Assembly: GCA_027328825.1 (NCBI GenBank)
Contig: DAHWTK010000005.1
Coordinates: 1-30,966 of the forward strand
Source of the DNA: Nitrospirota bacterium
GTDB taxonomy: Bacteria > Nitrospirota > JACRHJ01
Length of the DNA stretch: 30,966 nt
Reading direction: 5' to 3'
Shown here piece after piece: positions 15,515 through 23,691 of this stretch. The translations under genes were made by a program, and so were the position numbers. The notes below the pieces were generated by a model that was given only the letters and a program-made list of their open reading frames with translations, was not told the DNA's origin and did no database searches. The number at the start of each line of letters is the position of its first letter. Positions within the stretch are counted from its first letter, which is position 1.

Positions 15515-15543
15515 AATTAACAGAGCGTCCGACGGTTTGTCAA
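15515..15543 (-). promoter_or_regulatory. Putative promoter of tRNA-Phe
   Basis: On the - strand, a consensus -35 TTGACA (15543-15538) is followed after 17 nt by TTAATT (15520-15515), a weak -10. The tRNA 5' end at 15503 is 12 nt further on. The rest of the gap to the next + strand gene (15544-15626) shows no convincing gene. Confidence 0.6.
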
Positions 15544-15626
15544 GAAAAATTATGGCAGAGCCAGGGACTTTATAAAGCTGTATCAGAAATACGTCCCCCT
15601 CGTCAGCACCGGTTCCAGAGGTATCA

Positions 15627-16373
15627 TTGAATAAGCTTTCCGGAAGGCCAAAGTCCCTGAAGCCTGCGCCGTTTAGGTTTTGCCCCGGATGCAGCCACGG
15701 CACACTGCACAGGATGATTGCACAGGCGATAGACGACCTGGGCGTGCGCGGCAAGACCATCGGCATAGCTCCCGTGGGATGCGCGGTCTTTGCATACGAT
15801 TATTTTAATTTCGACATGCTCGAAGTGGCGCACGGACGCCCGCCCGCTGCATGCACCGGCATGAAGAGGGCGCTCCCGGACAGGCTGGTGTTCAGCTACC
15901 AGGGAGACGGCGACCTTGCGGCAATCGGGACTGCCGAGATAATCCATGCCGCCAACCGGGGCGAGAATTTTACGGTTATATTCGTCAATAACGCGACATA
16001 CGGCATGACCGGCGGCCAGATGGCCCCCACGACGCTCATAGGCCAGAAGACCACCACCACTCCGGGCGGCAGGAAGCCCGCCCAGGACGGATACCCACTG
16101 AGGGCTGCGGAATTGATTTCGGCGCTCGAAGCTCCTTATTACGTGGAGCGGACTGCGCTAGACTGCAAGAAGAACGTCGTGCGGACAAAAAACGCGATTA
16201 AAAAGGCCTTTGAATATCAGCTTGCCGGCAAAGGTTTTACATTTGTCGAAGTCCTTTCGTTATGTCCGACGAACTGGGGAATGGAGCCGCTCAAGGCGAT
16301 GGAGTGGGTTGCCGGGCCGATGCAGGAGGTCTTTCCTGTAAAAATCTTCAAGGACGGCGGGAAAAATCTGTGA
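15627..16373 (+). CDS. 2-oxoacid:ferredoxin oxidoreductase beta subunit (KorB/VorA-like)
   Basis: This 248-residue thiamine-diphosphate subunit has the N-terminal KPAPFRFCPGCSHGTLHR motif of the family. The ThDP/Mg site follows as YQGDGDLAAIGTAEIIHAANRG with VNNATYGMTGGQ, the GDG-X~25-N pattern. The beta subunit binds ThDP and, with alpha and gamma, oxidatively decarboxylates 2-oxoacids with CoA to give acyl-CoA and reduced ferredoxin. The start is TTG at 15627 with AGAGG at 15617-15621; the N-terminus MNKLSGRPKSL matches relatives. Normally an alpha subunit gene and often a small ferredoxin precede it; here a tRNA and a radical SAM gene do. Its stop overlaps the gamma start (GTGA). Confidence 0.92.
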   Translation: MNKLSGRPKSLKPAPFRFCPGCSHGTLHRMIAQAIDDLGVRGKTIGIAPVGCAVFAYDYFNFDMLEVAHGRPPAACTGMKRALPDRLVFSYQGDGDLAAIGTAEIIHAANRGENFTVIFVNNATYGMTGGQMAPTTLIGQKTTTTPGGRKPAQDGYPLRAAELISALEAPYYVERTALDCKKNVVRTKNAIKKAFEYQLAGKGFTFVEVLSLCPTNWGMEPLKAMEWVAGPMQEVFPVKIFKDGGKNL

Positions 16374-16906
16374 GAAACGATGTTATTATATCCGGATTCG
16401 GCGGACAGGGCGTATTGCTTGCCGGGAAGCTTCTGGCATGGGCCGGGATGCTTGGCGGGAAGTTCGTCACGTGGTTCCCGTCCTACGGCGCGGAGATGCG
16501 CGGCGGCACGGCCAACTGCACGGTTATAATTTCCGACGAAGAGATAGGTTCCCCGGTGGTGGATAACCCCGGCGCGCTTATAGCCATGAACGAGGCCTCC
16601 GCGGTCAAGTTTTCCGGCCATGTCGGGCGCGGCGGGTTTATAATTCTGAATTCCTCGCTTGTAAAAGAAGAGATTAAAAAACCGGGCAGAAAGGTGTATA
16701 AAGTCCCCGCGAACGAAATCGCCGGTGAAATCGGCAACCCCCGTGTCGTGAACATGGTAATGCTCGGCGCATATCTCAAGGTTTCCGGCGCGGCCTCAAT
16801 CGGACAGATAACCAGGGCGCTCCAGGAATCACTGCCCTCCAGGAACAGACACCTCCTTGACGCGAACCTCTCCGCGCTCGAAAAAGGATTTTCACAGGTC
16901 GGCTGA
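16370..16906 (+). CDS. 2-oxoacid:ferredoxin oxidoreductase gamma subunit (KorC-like)
   Basis: This 178-residue protein matches the gamma domain of KOR/VOR/POR enzymes: VIISGFGGQGVLLAGKLLAWAG at the N-terminus, FPSYGAEMRGGTANCTVIIS, and NMVMLGAYLKVSG. The subunit helps bind CoA. The start is GTG at 16370, which overlaps the beta stop; an upstream open frame from 16262 lies in the beta gene and is not family-like. Together with the beta subunit it makes a two-subunit remnant or a partner set whose alpha subunit is encoded elsewhere. It overlaps the acetyltransferase start by 1 nt. Confidence 0.92.
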   Translation: MRNDVIISGFGGQGVLLAGKLLAWAGMLGGKFVTWFPSYGAEMRGGTANCTVIISDEEIGSPVVDNPGALIAMNEASAVKFSGHVGRGGFIILNSSLVKEEIKKPGRKVYKVPANEIAGEIGNPRVVNMVMLGAYLKVSGAASIGQITRALQESLPSRNRHLLDANLSALEKGFSQVG

Positions 16907-17364
16907 TGATACGCAAGGCAAAGGTCCTGGATGTAAAAGACATAAAAGACCTCGTGAACCGCTACGCCGAAAAAGGCGAGATGCTCCCTCGTGCGCTGGG
17001 CGAGCTCTACGATTCCATACGCGATTTCAGCGTTTTTGAGGAAGACGGAAAGATTATAGGAGTCGCCGCCCTGCACATAGGCTGGGAAGGTCTCGGAGAG
17101 CTCCGGTCTGTAGCGGTGGCGCCGGAACACGCCGGGAAGGGCATAGGAAAAAAACTTGTAAGCGCCTGCATAAAAGAAGCGTCCCGGATGGGAGTGGACG
17201 AGGTGTTCGTCCTGACCTACGTAAAGGAATTTTTTGAGAAGATGGGTTTTAAAACGGCGAACAGGAACGACCTCCCTCAGAAAGTCTGGACTGAGTGCCG
17301 CAACAAATGTATTAAATATCCCGACAAATGCAACGAGACTGCCATGACCATGAAAATAGATTGA
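16906..17364 (+). CDS. GNAT N-acetyltransferase, short ArgA-like
   Basis: This 152-residue protein starts IRKAKVLDVKDIKDLVNRYAEKGEMLPR and has VAPEHAGKGIGKKLV, the acetyl-CoA pyrophosphate loop, followed by VLTYVKEFFEKMGF. Stand-alone GNAT proteins of this pattern (GEMLPRxxxEL) are annotated as short N-acetylglutamate synthases in many anaerobes, the first step of arginine synthesis. The C-terminus has three Cys in CRNKCIKYPDKCNE, which is often seen in this subgroup. It is co-transcribed, with 1-nt overlaps, with KorC and hemW. No other arginine gene is present, so the assignment rests on sequence alone. Confidence 0.78.
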   Translation: MIRKAKVLDVKDIKDLVNRYAEKGEMLPRALGELYDSIRDFSVFEEDGKIIGVAALHIGWEGLGELRSVAVAPEHAGKGIGKKLVSACIKEASRMGVDEVFVLTYVKEFFEKMGFKTANRNDLPQKVWTECRNKCIKYPDKCNETAMTMKID

Positions 17365-18482
17365 TGAAGGCCGGGCTTTATTTTCACATCCCATTCTGCG
17401 TCCATAAGTGCCGTTACTGCTCCTTTAATTCCATTCCATATAACAGAGAACTCGCCTGGAAATATGTTTCCGCCCTCCTGAAGGAAATGAATCTGCGCGG
17501 CGAAATCGAGCCTTCAAGCGTCTACATCGGCGGCGGCACCCCGACCGTCCTGCCTATGGAAAGCCTGCGGATTGTTCTTGAGGGCGTAAAAGAGCATTTT
17601 AATCCTGCGGCAGGGACTGAAATAACTGTCGAGGCGAACCCAGGGACGTTTGGCGGAATCGATTTTGCGGCTCTTAAGGCTCTCGGCGTCAACCGGGTAA
17701 GCTTGGGCGCGCAGTCGTTCAATCCGGAAGAGCTTGCCGCTCTTGGCAGGATTCACGGCCCCGGTGAGATAACGCGGGCCGTGGATGCGCTTCGTGAAGC
17801 CGGAATAGCCGACGTCGGCCTGGATCTAATCCACTCGCTTCCGGGGCAGGGACTCAGGCAATGGGAAAAATCACTCGACGAGGCGATAAGACTCTCTCCG
17901 CAACATATCTCCCTGTACGACCTTTCGATAGAAGAAGGCACGGAATTTTATACAATGAATAAGGCTGGACTTATGACCCTTCCGCCGGAGGAGATGCAGG
18001 TGGAGATGTATCTCGTGGCAGTTAACCGCCTTGAGGAGGCCGGATACGAGCGTTACGAGATTTCCAACTTCGCCCGCCCCGGCCATGAGTGCGTTCATAA
18101 CCTGAACTACTGGTCGGCTGGCGATTTCATAGGCTTAGGAGCAGGCGCGCACTCCCGCGCAGTGGCCAGGGCCTCCCGGAATGTTTGCGACGTCAAAGAG
18201 TATATCGTAAGGCTTGAAAAGGGAGAAGACCCGGGCGAGGCGGCGGAGACATTGACGGACATGGAACGCGAGCGGGAATTCATAATGCTTGGCTTAAGGA
18301 AACGCCGGGGGTTCTCTTTCGAGGATTTCCGGGCCGGTTTCGGGACGGATTTCATGGATAAATACGGCCCTGCGGCGGCAAAAATGGCGGATGCCGGATA
18401 CGTATCCGCAGGCCCGGACGGCGTACGCCTGACGATGAAGGGAGTCCTTGCGTCAAACAGGGTAATTATGGAGTTTTTCTAA
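17364..18482 (+). CDS. hemW: HemW-like radical SAM heme chaperone
   Basis: This 372-residue protein has Cys12, Cys16 and Cys19 with the HemW-diagnostic fourth position (CVHKCRYCSF), VYIGGGTPT as the SAM-binding region, and HNLNYW, the HNxxYW motif of true HemW. HemW carries heme and inserts it into respiratory proteins; it was formerly misannotated as oxygen-independent coproporphyrinogen oxidase (HemN), which has a different C-terminal domain. Its presence suggests cytochromes in this anaerobe. ATG 17364 overlaps the upstream TGA by 1 nt. It is the last gene before the bamA promoter. Confidence 0.9.
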   Translation: MKAGLYFHIPFCVHKCRYCSFNSIPYNRELAWKYVSALLKEMNLRGEIEPSSVYIGGGTPTVLPMESLRIVLEGVKEHFNPAAGTEITVEANPGTFGGIDFAALKALGVNRVSLGAQSFNPEELAALGRIHGPGEITRAVDALREAGIADVGLDLIHSLPGQGLRQWEKSLDEAIRLSPQHISLYDLSIEEGTEFYTMNKAGLMTLPPEEMQVEMYLVAVNRLEEAGYERYEISNFARPGHECVHNLNYWSAGDFIGLGAGAHSRAVARASRNVCDVKEYIVRLEKGEDPGEAAETLTDMEREREFIMLGLRKRRGFSFEDFRAGFGTDFMDKYGPAAAKMADAGYVSAGPDGVRLTMKGVLASNRVIMEFF

Positions 18483-18493
18483 GAATTTTTTTG

Positions 18494-18522
18494 TTTACAG
18501 CATCGGGCCGTAGTGCTATATT
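18494..18522 (+). promoter_or_regulatory. Strong putative sigma-70 promoter of the bamA-lpx operon
   Basis: TTTACA (18494-18499) and TATATT (18517-18522) are spaced by exactly 17 nt, each 5 of 6 to consensus, with an extended -10 TG at 18514-18515. Transcription would start near 18529. AGTGC (18512-18516) and GCACT (18526-18530) form an inverted repeat around the -10 box and could be an operator. A start codon for bamA at 18513 would lie upstream of the transcript, so the true start must be later. Confidence 0.7.
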
Positions 18523-18546
18523 ATGGCACTTTGGAGGATACGCATC

Positions 18547-18553
18547 AAGGAGG
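18547..18553 (+). promoter_or_regulatory. Ribosome-binding site deciding the bamA start
   Basis: AAGGAGG lies 7 nt before the TTG codon at 18561, which is in frame with bamA and immediately precedes a signal peptide. This supports TTG as the start, in place of upstream ATG or TTG codons in the open frame. Confidence 0.7.
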
Positions 18554-18560
18554 CAATTTT

Positions 18561-20885
18561 TTGTTTTTTCCCCGCAGCAGAAAATTTCTGATATTCACCA
18601 TTTCTCTTTTATATTTAGCCATTTCCGTTTCGGTTTTCGCATCCGACGAAGAGGCTAAGATAACGGATATACAGATAGCCGGCAACAAGAAGATAGAGAC
18701 CGGCACTATCCGTTCCAAGATGATAGAGAAGGTGGGGGATAAATTTATCCCTTCAAGGGTCCGTCAGGATGTAATTAACATCTACCGCATGGGGTATTTC
18801 AGCGATGTAAAGGTTGACGCCGGAGGCTACCAGGGAGGATTGAAACTCACGTTTACGGTAGTCGAGAGGCCGATACTTGCTTCGTTCAATTTCGAAGGCA
18901 ATAAGGAAATCAAGAGCACCAAGCTGAGAGAGAAGGTGAATCTTTCCGCATATTCGGTATATAACCCGTCCCTGGTGGAAGATAACGCCGAAAAGCTGAG
19001 GCTTTATTACCAGGACGAGGGATACTATAACGCGCAGGTGCTTCCGATAATCAAAAAGACGAAAAACGAAGTGCGCGTAATATATCAGATAAAAGAAGGC
19101 TCAAAGGTCCGGATAAAGAAAATCACGATTGTCGGCAACAAAAAAATAAGCTACAGCCAGATAAGAAAGGTCATGGAGACCAAGACATATTTCCCGATAT
19201 GGTCCTGGATAATGAAAACAGGCAGATACAAGGTGCTTGAGCTTTCACAGGACATAGAGAGGATAAAGGGTCTTTACTACAACCACGGCTATATACAGGT
19301 AAGCGTAGGCGAGCCGGTAGTGAAACTCTCTGCCGACAGGAAAGGTCTTTACATAACCATACCTATCCACGAGGGCAAGCAGTTCCGCTACGGCAGGATA
19401 GAAGTCGCCGGGAACAAGATATTCAGCGCCAAGAAGCTTATGAGCAAGGTCAAGGGCAAGCCGGGAGAAATAATGAACCGCGACCAGCTCAAGGACGATG
19501 TAGTCGCCATTACCGACATGTACGGCTCTAAAGGTTACGCGTTCGCATCAGTTTCTCCGATTATAAAGCCTGATGTTTCAAAGCGACTGGTGGATGTTAC
19601 GTTCGACATCAGCGAGGGCGACCAGATTTTCATAAACAGGATAAACATCACGGGGAACGTAAAAACGCGCGACAAGGTCATCCGTCGAGAACTTCCTTTC
19701 GACGAGGGCGACATATACAATACTACAAGCCTGAAGCAAACGTACGAAAGGCTTCGCAATCTCAACTTTTTCGAAGACGTTCAGATAATCCCTGAGAGAA
19801 AGGGCAAGGATAAGGTGAACCTTGACGTGAACGTCAAGGAAAAATCAACCGGCTCGTTCAGCATTGGCGGCGGATACAGCACTATTGACAGGCTTGTCGG
19901 AATCGGCGAGATTACGCAGAACAACTTCCTTGGCCTGGGCGAGATGGTGAAGTTCAAGGGAGAGTTTGGCGCGCGCAGGCAGAACTTCGTATTAAGTTTC
20001 CTTGAGCCGTGGCTTCTAAACAGGCCGGTATCGCTCCGCCTCGATCTCTTTAAAGAGGAACGATATTATACCGGCTATGCGGAACGCTCGTTAGGCGCAA
20101 GCGTAAGTCTTGGACGCCGTTTCTGGGACTATTGGGGCATAACAGGCTCCTATTCCTGGGCGGACGAGACCTACTTCGACGTTATAGATTCCATAAACAC
20201 CGACCCGTTCTTCCTGCAGTCTGAACAATTCAAAACTACCGGCAAGATAGGGCTTAATTTTTATCGGGACAGCAGGGACAACTACCTCGACCCCAGACGC
20301 GGAAGCAATAATTCAATCTATGCCGAGTACGCCGGGACGGCCCTTGGCGGCGACAATGCTTTTTACAAGGTAATCGGGGACTCCACCTGGTATTTCCCGT
20401 TTTACTTCGACACCGACTTCTCGCTTCACGGAAGAATCGGATATGCAAACGGGCTACAGGGGCGCCCGCTCCCGCTCGACGAGAGGTTTTTTGTGGGAGG
20501 CATGGGCACCGTGCGCGGACTGGACTGGGGTACGGCAGGACCGAGATTCCCGGTAACGAAACCTGATAGGGTTACCGGCGCGGCATCTACGGTTTCCCTG
20601 CTGGGAGACCCGAAGGGCGGCAACAAGGAAGTGGTGTTCAACGCCGAATATACTTTCCCGCTTTTCAATGCCGTAAAACTGAGAGGTGTTGTTTTCTCTG
20701 ACGCCGGCCATGCGTACGACGAAGGCGAGGGTATCAACCTTAGCAAGCTCAGCTATACGGCTGGAGCTGGAGTGAGATGGGCCTCTCCGATGGGTCTTAT
20801 AAGGCTGGAATACGGATTTGTGCTTAACAGGAAAGAGGACCAGAGGGCCGGGAAATGGGAGTTTTCCATGGGGTCGATGTTCTGA
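18561..20885 (+). CDS. bamA: Outer membrane protein assembly factor BamA
   Basis: From TTG 18561 the protein has 774 residues. A signal peptide (FLIFTISLLYLAISVSVFASD) is followed by five POTRA-like repeats (residues ~35-420), each with the beta-strand/GN pattern such as IQIAGNKKIETG, ITIVGNKKISY, IEVAGNKIFSA and INITGNVKTRD. A C-terminal Omp85 beta-barrel then runs from ~425 to the end, with VRGL at 651-654 as the VRGF/Y lid-lock motif. The last residue is Phe, the usual beta-signal end. BamA folds and inserts outer membrane proteins and proves a diderm envelope. The open frame extends to 18513, but promoter and RBS positions argue against that start. It heads the operon and ends 17 nt before ompH. 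Confidence 0.95.
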   Translation: MFFPRSRKFLIFTISLLYLAISVSVFASDEEAKITDIQIAGNKKIETGTIRSKMIEKVGDKFIPSRVRQDVINIYRMGYFSDVKVDAGGYQGGLKLTFTVVERPILASFNFEGNKEIKSTKLREKVNLSAYSVYNPSLVEDNAEKLRLYYQDEGYYNAQVLPIIKKTKNEVRVIYQIKEGSKVRIKKITIVGNKKISYSQIRKVMETKTYFPIWSWIMKTGRYKVLELSQDIERIKGLYYNHGYIQVSVGEPVVKLSADRKGLYITIPIHEGKQFRYGRIEVAGNKIFSAKKLMSKVKGKPGEIMNRDQLKDDVVAITDMYGSKGYAFASVSPIIKPDVSKRLVDVTFDISEGDQIFINRINITGNVKTRDKVIRRELPFDEGDIYNTTSLKQTYERLRNLNFFEDVQIIPERKGKDKVNLDVNVKEKSTGSFSIGGGYSTIDRLVGIGEITQNNFLGLGEMVKFKGEFGARRQNFVLSFLEPWLLNRPVSLRLDLFKEERYYTGYAERSLGASVSLGRRFWDYWGITGSYSWADETYFDVIDSINTDPFFLQSEQFKTTGKIGLNFYRDSRDNYLDPRRGSNNSIYAEYAGTALGGDNAFYKVIGDSTWYFPFYFDTDFSLHGRIGYANGLQGRPLPLDERFFVGGMGTVRGLDWGTAGPRFPVTKPDRVTGAASTVSLLGDPKGGNKEVVFNAEYTFPLFNAVKLRGVVFSDAGHAYDEGEGINLSKLSYTAGAGVRWASPMGLIRLEYGFVLNRKEDQRAGKWEFSMGSMF

Positions 20886-20902
20886 AAACGGAGGTTAAGG
20901 GT

Positions 20903-21448
20903 ATGAAGAAGATATTTCTGGTTCTGGCTGCGACGCTCCTTCTTGGAGCGGCTTTCTGCAGCGTGGCATCGGCGGCGGAGATAAAGCTCGGCTATATAAA
21001 CATGCTCAAGGTCGAGAAGGAATCCCTGGCCGGGAAGCAGGCCTTGAAGACGCTCGAAAAAATGGCGGCTGACAAGCAGGTCAAGATAGAAGAACGCCGT
21101 AAGGAAATAGAGAAGATGCAGAAGGAACTGGATAAGCAGTCTTCCATCATCTCCTCAGACGAAAGGCAGCGCAGGGAAGACAAGCTCCAGAGGGAATACA
21201 AAAGCTACCAGAGATATTATTCTGATTCACAGGACGAGCTCTCGAAGAAGAAAGAGGAACTGGCGAACAAGATGTTCGACGAGGTTACGGGTGTCATACA
21301 GAAATACGGCAAAGAGGAAGGTTATACCCTGATACTCGACCGTTCCGTGGTGCTTTACGCCCCGGAGGCCGTGGACATCACGGACAAGATTATCAAGGCA
21401 TACGATGACACCAAGGCGCCGGCACAGACCAACAAGATAAAAAAATAA
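20903..21448 (+). CDS. skp: OmpH/Skp-family periplasmic chaperone
   Basis: This 181-residue protein has a signal peptide (MKKIFLVLAATLLLGAAF then SVASAA), then a start strand IKLGYINMLKV. A long charged coiled-coil (residues ~55-125; KIEERRKEIEKMQKELDKQ and onward) forms the tentacles of the trimeric Skp fold, and a C-terminal strand LILDRSVVLY closes the body. Skp holds unfolded outer membrane proteins on their way to BamA. The ATG at 20903 with GGAGG at 20890-20894 was chosen over 20855, which lies inside bamA and would place residues before the signal peptide. Position between bamA and lpxD is the classical order. Confidence 0.92.
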   Translation: MKKIFLVLAATLLLGAAFCSVASAAEIKLGYINMLKVEKESLAGKQALKTLEKMAADKQVKIEERRKEIEKMQKELDKQSSIISSDERQRREDKLQREYKSYQRYYSDSQDELSKKKEELANKMFDEVTGVIQKYGKEEGYTLILDRSVVLYAPEAVDITDKIIKAYDDTKAPAQTNKIKK

Positions 21449-22477
21449 ATGGAAAAGACCCTTAAAGAACTGGCGGAATTAGTCGGAGGAGAGACGGAAG
21501 GCGACGCCCAGATCAGGATAAAAGGCGTAGCCGGCATTAAAGAGGCGGGCGCTGGCGAAATCACGTTTATCGCCAATATGAAATATATAGGCGAACTCGC
21601 TTCGACACACGCCTCTGCGGTAATCGCCGCTCCGGGAGTAGATGTAGGCCCAAGGCCGTGTCTGCGCGCAAAGAACCCGTATTTTACATTTGCTAAGGTT
21701 TTGACGTTCTTCGCTCCGAAAAAGAAATTTCCAAAATGCGTCATGGGCGGCGCGCATGTCAGCCCTGAGGCGCGCATCGGACAGGACGCCACAATATATC
21801 CGGGGGCATCTGTCGAGCCCGGCGCAAAGATAGGCGACCGCAGCGTCCTTTATCCCGGCGTTTACGTAGGCGAAGGTTCCTCTCTCGGTGCGGACTGTAT
21901 AGTCTACCCCAACGTGGTTATCAGGGAAGGGGTAAAAATAGGCGACAGGGTCATTATACACGGCGGGACGGTTATAGGCGGGGACGGTTTCGGATACGCG
22001 ACCGACGGTGGGAAGCATTTCAAGATCCCGCAGATAGGCGGCGTGCTGATCGAAGACGACGTTGAGATCGGCTCCAATGCGGCAATCGACCGCGGCGCAT
22101 TGGGAGACACAATAGTCAGGCGCGGTACAAAAATAGACAACCTCGTGCAGATAGCGCACAATGTCGTGATTGGCGAGGATTCTATAATCATCGCGCAGGT
22201 GGGCATATCCGGCAGCACGGAGCTTGGCCATCACGTTGTCCTGGCCGGGCAGGCGGGTCTCGTCGGCCATATAAAAATCGGGGACGGCGTGCAGGTCGGG
22301 GCGCAGTCCGGCATCATGAACGACCTTGAGACTGGCAAGGTTTATACGGGATCTCCGGCGTTTCCGCACATGGAGTTCATGAGGGTGCAGGCGGCGCTGA
22401 GAAAACTGCCGGAACTTCGCAAGCGGGTTATGGAACTGGAAAAGAAGCTGGAAAAATATACGCGGACGGAGGAATAA
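21449..22477 (+). CDS. lpxD: UDP-3-O-acylglucosamine N-acyltransferase LpxD
   Basis: This 342-residue protein has an N-terminal uridine-binding domain (residues ~1-100), a left-handed beta-helix of hexapeptide repeats (I-G-D type, ~105-310) and a C-terminal helix (LRKLPELRKRVMELEKKLEKY). Catalytic His237 lies in IDNLVQIAHNVVIG, matching E. coli His239. LpxD adds the N-2 acyl chain in lipid A synthesis, third step. The ATG directly follows the skp stop. If GnnA/GnnB act in this cell, LpxD would take a substrate whose 3-acyl group is amide-linked. Confidence 0.95.
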   Translation: MEKTLKELAELVGGETEGDAQIRIKGVAGIKEAGAGEITFIANMKYIGELASTHASAVIAAPGVDVGPRPCLRAKNPYFTFAKVLTFFAPKKKFPKCVMGGAHVSPEARIGQDATIYPGASVEPGAKIGDRSVLYPGVYVGEGSSLGADCIVYPNVVIREGVKIGDRVIIHGGTVIGGDGFGYATDGGKHFKIPQIGGVLIEDDVEIGSNAAIDRGALGDTIVRRGTKIDNLVQIAHNVVIGEDSIIIAQVGISGSTELGHHVVLAGQAGLVGHIKIGDGVQVGAQSGIMNDLETGKVYTGSPAFPHMEFMRVQAALRKLPELRKRVMELEKKLEKYTRTEE

Positions 22478-22905
22478 TGCTCGACATAATGGAGATTCAG
22501 AAAATACTGCCGCACCGCTATCCCTTTCTGTATGTTGACAGGATTCTCGAAGTCGAGCCAGGGAAGCGGATAGTCGGCCTGAAAAACGTCACATTCGACG
22601 AACATTTTTTTCAGGGGCACTTTCCCGGCAGGCCTATAATGCCCGGCGTGCTTATTGTCGAGGCCATGGCGCAGGTCGCGGGGATACTGGTACACAAGAC
22701 CGTCGAGACGAATGACAAGATGGTTTATTTCATGAGCATAGACAAGGTGAAGTTCCGCAAACCGGTAGTGCCGGGAGACCAGCTCATGCTCGAAGTCGAG
22801 CCGATCCAGAGCAGGGGCAGCGTCCACAAGTTCAAGGGCGAGGCGAAGGTCGAGGGAAAACTTGTATGCGAGGCCGAGTTCATGGCCATGACAGCCAGGG
22901 AGTAG
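22477..22905 (+). CDS. fabZ: 3-hydroxyacyl-ACP dehydratase FabZ
   Basis: This 142-residue hot-dog protein has LPHRYPFLYVDRI at the start and the active-site helix FFQGHFPGRPIMPGVLIVEAMAQ, with catalytic His48 and Glu62. It dehydrates 3-hydroxyacyl-ACP in fatty acid elongation and competes with LpxA and LpxD for hydroxyacyl-ACP, which explains its conserved place between lpxD and lpxA. Its ATG overlaps the lpxD stop by 1 nt. Confidence 0.96.
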   Translation: MLDIMEIQKILPHRYPFLYVDRILEVEPGKRIVGLKNVTFDEHFFQGHFPGRPIMPGVLIVEAMAQVAGILVHKTVETNDKMVYFMSIDKVKFRKPVVPGDQLMLEVEPIQSRGSVHKFKGEAKVEGKLVCEAEFMAMTARE

Positions 22906-22914
22906 GTTTATTAC

Positions 22915-23691
22915 ATGCCAAATATACATCCTACTGCGATAGTTAATAGCGGTGCCGTCCTTGCTGATGATGTGACCGTCGGCCCTTACGCGGTTATAGA
23001 AGACAATGTAACGATAGGCAGGGGTTCGAGAATCAGCGCCCACGCCGTGATAAAACCTTTCGTTGAGATAGGCGAGGGAAACGAGATTTACCAGTTCGCG
23101 TCAATCGGCGAGATACCACAGGACTTGAAATTCGGCGGCGAGGAATCCAAGCTTATCATAGGAAACAGGAACCGGATACGAGAGTTTACGACAATTAACC
23201 GAGGCACGGAGGGCGGCGGCGGCGCCACGGTAATAGGAGACGACTGCTTTATAATGGCATATGCCCATGTCCCGCACGACTGTCACATCGGCAATCACGT
23301 GATTCTTGCAAATTCCGTTCAGATAGGCGGACACGTACATGTAGATGAATACGCCATAATCGGCGCGCTCACAGGGCTTCACCAGTTCGTGCGGGTAGGC
23401 GCGCACAGCATGGTCGGTGCATGTTCCGCAGTATCTCAGGACGTGCCGCCGTTCACAAATGCAACGGGTAACAGGGCGACACTGCATGGCCTGAACATGG
23501 TGGGCCTTTCACGCAGAGGGTTTTCAAAGGAAACCGTTTCCGCGCTGAAAGAGGCGTATAAAATTCTTTTCAGGAGCGGGTTAACGGTAAAAGAAGCCGT
23601 GGAGAAGGCCTCGGCCAGTTGCGGAGATTTCCCGGAAGTAAAAAGGTTCCTCGATTTTGTAATCTCTTCCGAGCGCGGCGTTTGCAGATAG
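22915..23691 (+). CDS. lpxA: UDP-N-acetylglucosamine (or GlcNAc3N) acyltransferase LpxA
   Basis: This 258-residue hexapeptide-repeat protein catalyses the first step of lipid A synthesis. Catalytic His121 (VPHDCHIG) matches E. coli His125, and His140 and His156 match His144 and His160. The acyl-chain ruler position, Gly173 in E. coli, is Ala169 here (MVGACSAV), which may allow a slightly different chain length. Glu200 of E. coli is Val (LNMVGLSRRGF). Because gnnA and gnnB follow, this LpxA may prefer UDP-GlcNAc3N, placing an amide-linked acyl chain at position 3; that is inference from gene order. The start is ATG 22915. Confidence 0.95.
   Translation: MPNIHPTAIVNSGAVLADDVTVGPYAVIEDNVTIGRGSRISAHAVIKPFVEIGEGNEIYQFASIGEIPQDLKFGGEESKLIIGNRNRIREFTTINRGTEGGGGATVIGDDCFIMAYAHVPHDCHIGNHVILANSVQIGGHVHVDEYAIIGALTGLHQFVRVGAHSMVGACSAVSQDVPPFTNATGNRATLHGLNMVGLSRRGFSKETVSALKEAYKILFRSGLTVKEAVEKASASCGDFPEVKRFLDFVISSERGVCR

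Noticed and set aside
15571..15576. TATAAA as a -10 box for korB
   Set aside because: No -35 box occurs at 16-18 nt upstream, so a promoter cannot be supported.
15523..15634. Short + strand frame with protein-like composition before korB (ends ...YVPLVSTGSRGIIE)
   Set aside because: It has no in-frame ATG, GTG or TTG and no similarity I can recognise to an alpha subunit C-terminus; most likely chance.
21479..22369. 296-codon open frame on the - strand opposite lpxD
   Set aside because: It results from codon bias of the hexapeptide-repeat gene; lpxD is unambiguous.
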